Positions 62,411-64,000 of a stretch of DNA of 64,000 nt are shown here, piece by piece (the stretch's first letter is position 1; each line of letters starts with the position of its first letter). Source of the stretch: Alphaproteobacteria bacterium. Its GTDB lineage: Bacteria > Pseudomonadota > Alphaproteobacteria > Rhodobacterales > Rhodobacteraceae. The stretch lies in contig JAUIAS010000001.1 in NCBI GenBank assembly GCA_030425395.1, positions 62,001 through 126,000 of the forward strand, in the 5' to 3' direction. The notes beneath the pieces were generated by a model. It saw only the letters and a program-made list of their open reading frames with translations, did not search any database and was not told where the DNA came from. A program made the position numbers and the translations under genes.

Positions 62411-62719
62411 GGGATTGGTCTTTCCGGTTTGGCAATGTGCCGCAGCACCCATTTCGGACACCGGCGGATATGATCACCGATAATCTGACCGATTGTGCCG
62501 CCGTGGTGAAGGCCCAAGTTTTGAACCCGGGTCGCGACGTATTTTCCGCCACAGAAGTCTTTTCTTTCAAAACTGTTTGAAAACATGTATGCGCGCGACA
62601 TCTGAGACGTGACGCTTTGACCCCGGCGCATGGAATGATGAAGGGGTCGGCGGCAATGGGGCCGCCAGTCAAACGGGAGACCCGGAGGGCCGGGAGCGCT
62701 CCCAAACAGGATACGCTAG
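62411..62719. promoter_or_regulatory. Divergent gap before pnp with a dyad at 62565-62582 and a GC hairpin
   Basis: 309 bases without a gene. It contains TTTCAAA-ACTG-TTTGAAA (62565-62582), a perfect 7-4-7 inverted repeat, and further on a GC-rich segment with the palindrome GGGAGCGCTCCC about 20 bases before the pnp start. The first could be a regulator site; the second could be the RNase III/PNPase-controlled leader hairpin known for pnp (inference). No clear -10/-35 pair was recognised. Confidence 0.4.
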
Positions 62720-64000
62720 ATGTTCAACGTTACGACGAAATCAATGCAGTGGGGCGAAGAAACGCTGACACTGGAAACGGGCAAGGTTGCCCGTCAGGCA
62801 GATGGCTCGGTCATCGCCACTTTGGGCGAAACGTCGGTTCACGCCGCCGTCACTTTTGCCCGTTCGCAAAAACCCGGTCAGGATTTCTTTCCGCTGACCG
62901 TTCATTATCAGGAAAAGTATTACGCCGCAGGCAAAGTGCCCGGTGGCTTTTTCAAGCGCGAAGCGCGCCCAACCGAAAAAGAAACGCTGACCGCGCGCCT
63001 GATCGACCGCCCGATTCGTCCGCTGTTCGTGCCGGGCTTCAAAAATGAAGTCTTGGTTATGTGCACCGTTCTGTCGCACGATCTGGTCAACGACCCCGAT
63101 ATGGTCGCGATGATTGCCGCCAGCGCAGCGCTGACCATTTCCGGCGCGCCCTTCATGGGCCCGATTGCGGGCTGTCGTGTGGGCCTTGTCGATGGCGACT
63201 ATGTTCTCAACCCAACAGTTGACGACATGCAGGACCTGCGCCTGAACCCCGAACAACGGCTTGACCTTGTTGTCGCGGGCACGCGTGACGCGGTCATGAT
63301 GGTCGAATCCGAAGCCTATGAGCTGACCGAAGAAGAAATGCTTGGCGCGGTGAACTTTGCCCACAAGCAGATCCAGCCCGTAATCGACCTCATCGTTTCC
63401 CTGGCAGAAGACGCCGCCAAGGAGCCGTTTGAATTCGAAGCCCCGGATTATTCCGAGCTGTACGAAGCCGTCAAAGCCGCAGGCGAAACTCAGATGCGCG
63501 CTGCGTTTGCAATCACGGACAAGCAGGAACGCACCTCTGCCGTTTCCGCAGCACGCGAAGCAATCAAGGCAACCCTGACAGAAGAGCAGCTTGCGGATTC
63601 GAACCTCGGCTCAGCTATGAAGAAGCTCGAAGCCGGTATCCTGCGCGGTGACGTGGTCAAAGGCGGCAAGCGAATTGATGGCCGTTCGACAACGGACATC
63701 CGCAGCATTCAATCAGAAACCAGCTTGCTGCCCCGGACGCATGGCTCTGCCCTGTTCACCCGCGGTGAAACACAGGCTCTGGCGGTAACGACCCTGGGCA
63801 CTGGCGATGACGAACAGTTCATCGACGCGCTGCACGGCAATTTCAAATCCAACTTCCTGCTGCACTATAACTTCCCTCCCTATTCGGTTGGCGAAGTTGG
63901 TCGCGTTGGCCCTCCGGGACGTCGTGAAGTCGGCCACGGCAAGCTGGCTTGGCGTGCGCTTCAGGCCGTTCTGCCCGCACCCACCGATTTCCCGTATACC
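62720..64000 (+). CDS. pnp: Polyribonucleotide nucleotidyltransferase (5' part, runs off right edge)
   Basis: 427 codons visible, starting [21 protein letters not shown] at 62720 with an AGGA site. First RNase PH core ([30 protein letters not shown] in pieces), the helical linker (about 230-310) and the start of the second PH core ([27 protein letters not shown]). PNPase degrades mRNA 3' to 5' by phosphorolysis. The KH and S1 domains lie beyond the window. Confidence 0.97.
   Translation, partial: MFNVTTKSMQWGEETLTLETGKVARQADGSVIATLGETSVHAAVTFARSQKPGQDFFPLTVHYQEKYYAAGKVPGGFFKREARPTEKETLTARLIDRPIRPLFVPGFKNEVLVMCTVLSHDLVNDPDMVAMIAASAALTISGAPFMGPIAGCRVGLVDGDYVLNPTVDDMQDLRLNPEQRLDLVVAGTRDAVMMVESEAYELTEEEMLGAVNFAHKQIQPVIDLIVSLAEDAAKEPFEFEAPDYSELYEAVKAAGETQMRAAFAITDKQERTSAVSAAREAIKATLTEEQLADSNLGSAMKKLEAGILRGDVVKGGKRIDGRSTTDIRSIQSETSLLPRTHGSALFTRGETQALAVTTLGTGDDEQFIDALHGNFKSNFLLHYNFPPYSVGEVGRVGPPGRREVGHGKLAWRALQAVLPAPTDFPYT

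Noticed and set aside
1-64000. Insertion sequences, prophage, CRISPR or tRNA attachment sites
   Set aside because: No transposase, integrase or phage gene, no regularly spaced repeats, and no tRNA-like cloverleaf was recognised in the gaps by eye.

Overview
The window is GC-rich, tightly packed DNA from an alphaproteobacterium, most likely a member of the Roseobacter group (Rhodobacterales). This is inferred from gene content and order: the rbfA-truB-rpsO-pnp block, an RpoE/ChrR locus diverging from a five-gene operon as I recall it from Rhodobacter sphaeroides, a Rhodobacterales-type urate catabolic cluster, a deoC-ALDH16 pair, a fadD/Liv ABC operon and a DUF1674 (SDHAF4) gene. I see no tRNA or rRNA gene, no insertion sequence, no prophage and no CRISPR array. 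About 58 protein genes fill nearly the whole window; the first (PaaK-like ligase) and last (pnp) run off the ends.

Layout. 1-8331 (minus): one operon encoding an acyl-CoA ligase, a complete Liv-type ABC transporter (LivG, LivH, a small membrane protein, LivM, binding protein, LivF) and a second, PaaK-like, CoA ligase. 8535-11137 (plus): hybrid sensor kinase and OmpR-type regulator. 11166-12362 (minus): allantoate amidohydrolase-like M20 hydrolase. 12488-15326 (plus): HscC-type Hsp70 with a membrane J-like protein. 15348-18128 (minus): solitary formate dehydrogenase alpha subunit. 18332-21836 (plus): histidine phosphatase, GST and two saccharopine-pathway dehydrogenases. 21884-26902 (minus): DUF3775 gene, then SDR/DUF3833/MFS/DUF1365/flavin-oxidase operon, divergent from rpoE-chrR (27108-28324). 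28328-31401 (minus): rmuC, mutL.

31454-39910 is a urate degradation cluster: PuuD urate hydroxylase, LysR regulator, class III aminotransferase, purine permease, ureidoglycolate lyase, ureidoglycine aminohydrolase, an allantoinase-OHCU decarboxylase fusion and HIU hydrolase. With the M20 hydrolase at 11166 it could carry urate to glyoxylate, urea and ammonia. 39895-43782 (minus): metal (probably Mn/Fe) ABC importer with a candidate operator upstream. 43968-47300 (plus): deoC and ALDH16. 47309-55802 (minus): paired M16 peptidases, DUF3035 lipoprotein, lspA, purH, a heparinase II/III-like protein and an RsmB-family methyltransferase. 55890-64000: SDHAF4, secreted protein, dapB, rbfA, phosphodiester glycosidase-like protein, truB, DUF1643 protein, RTX protein, rpsO, an antisense SGNH hydrolase and pnp.

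The loci most worth follow-up are the two-ligase ABC operon with its upstream inverted-repeat operator, the RpoE/ChrR bidirectional locus, the HscC/J-like pair in which the J-like domain lacks HPD, and the tandem ALDH16. All family assignments come from reading the translated sequence; no database search was run.
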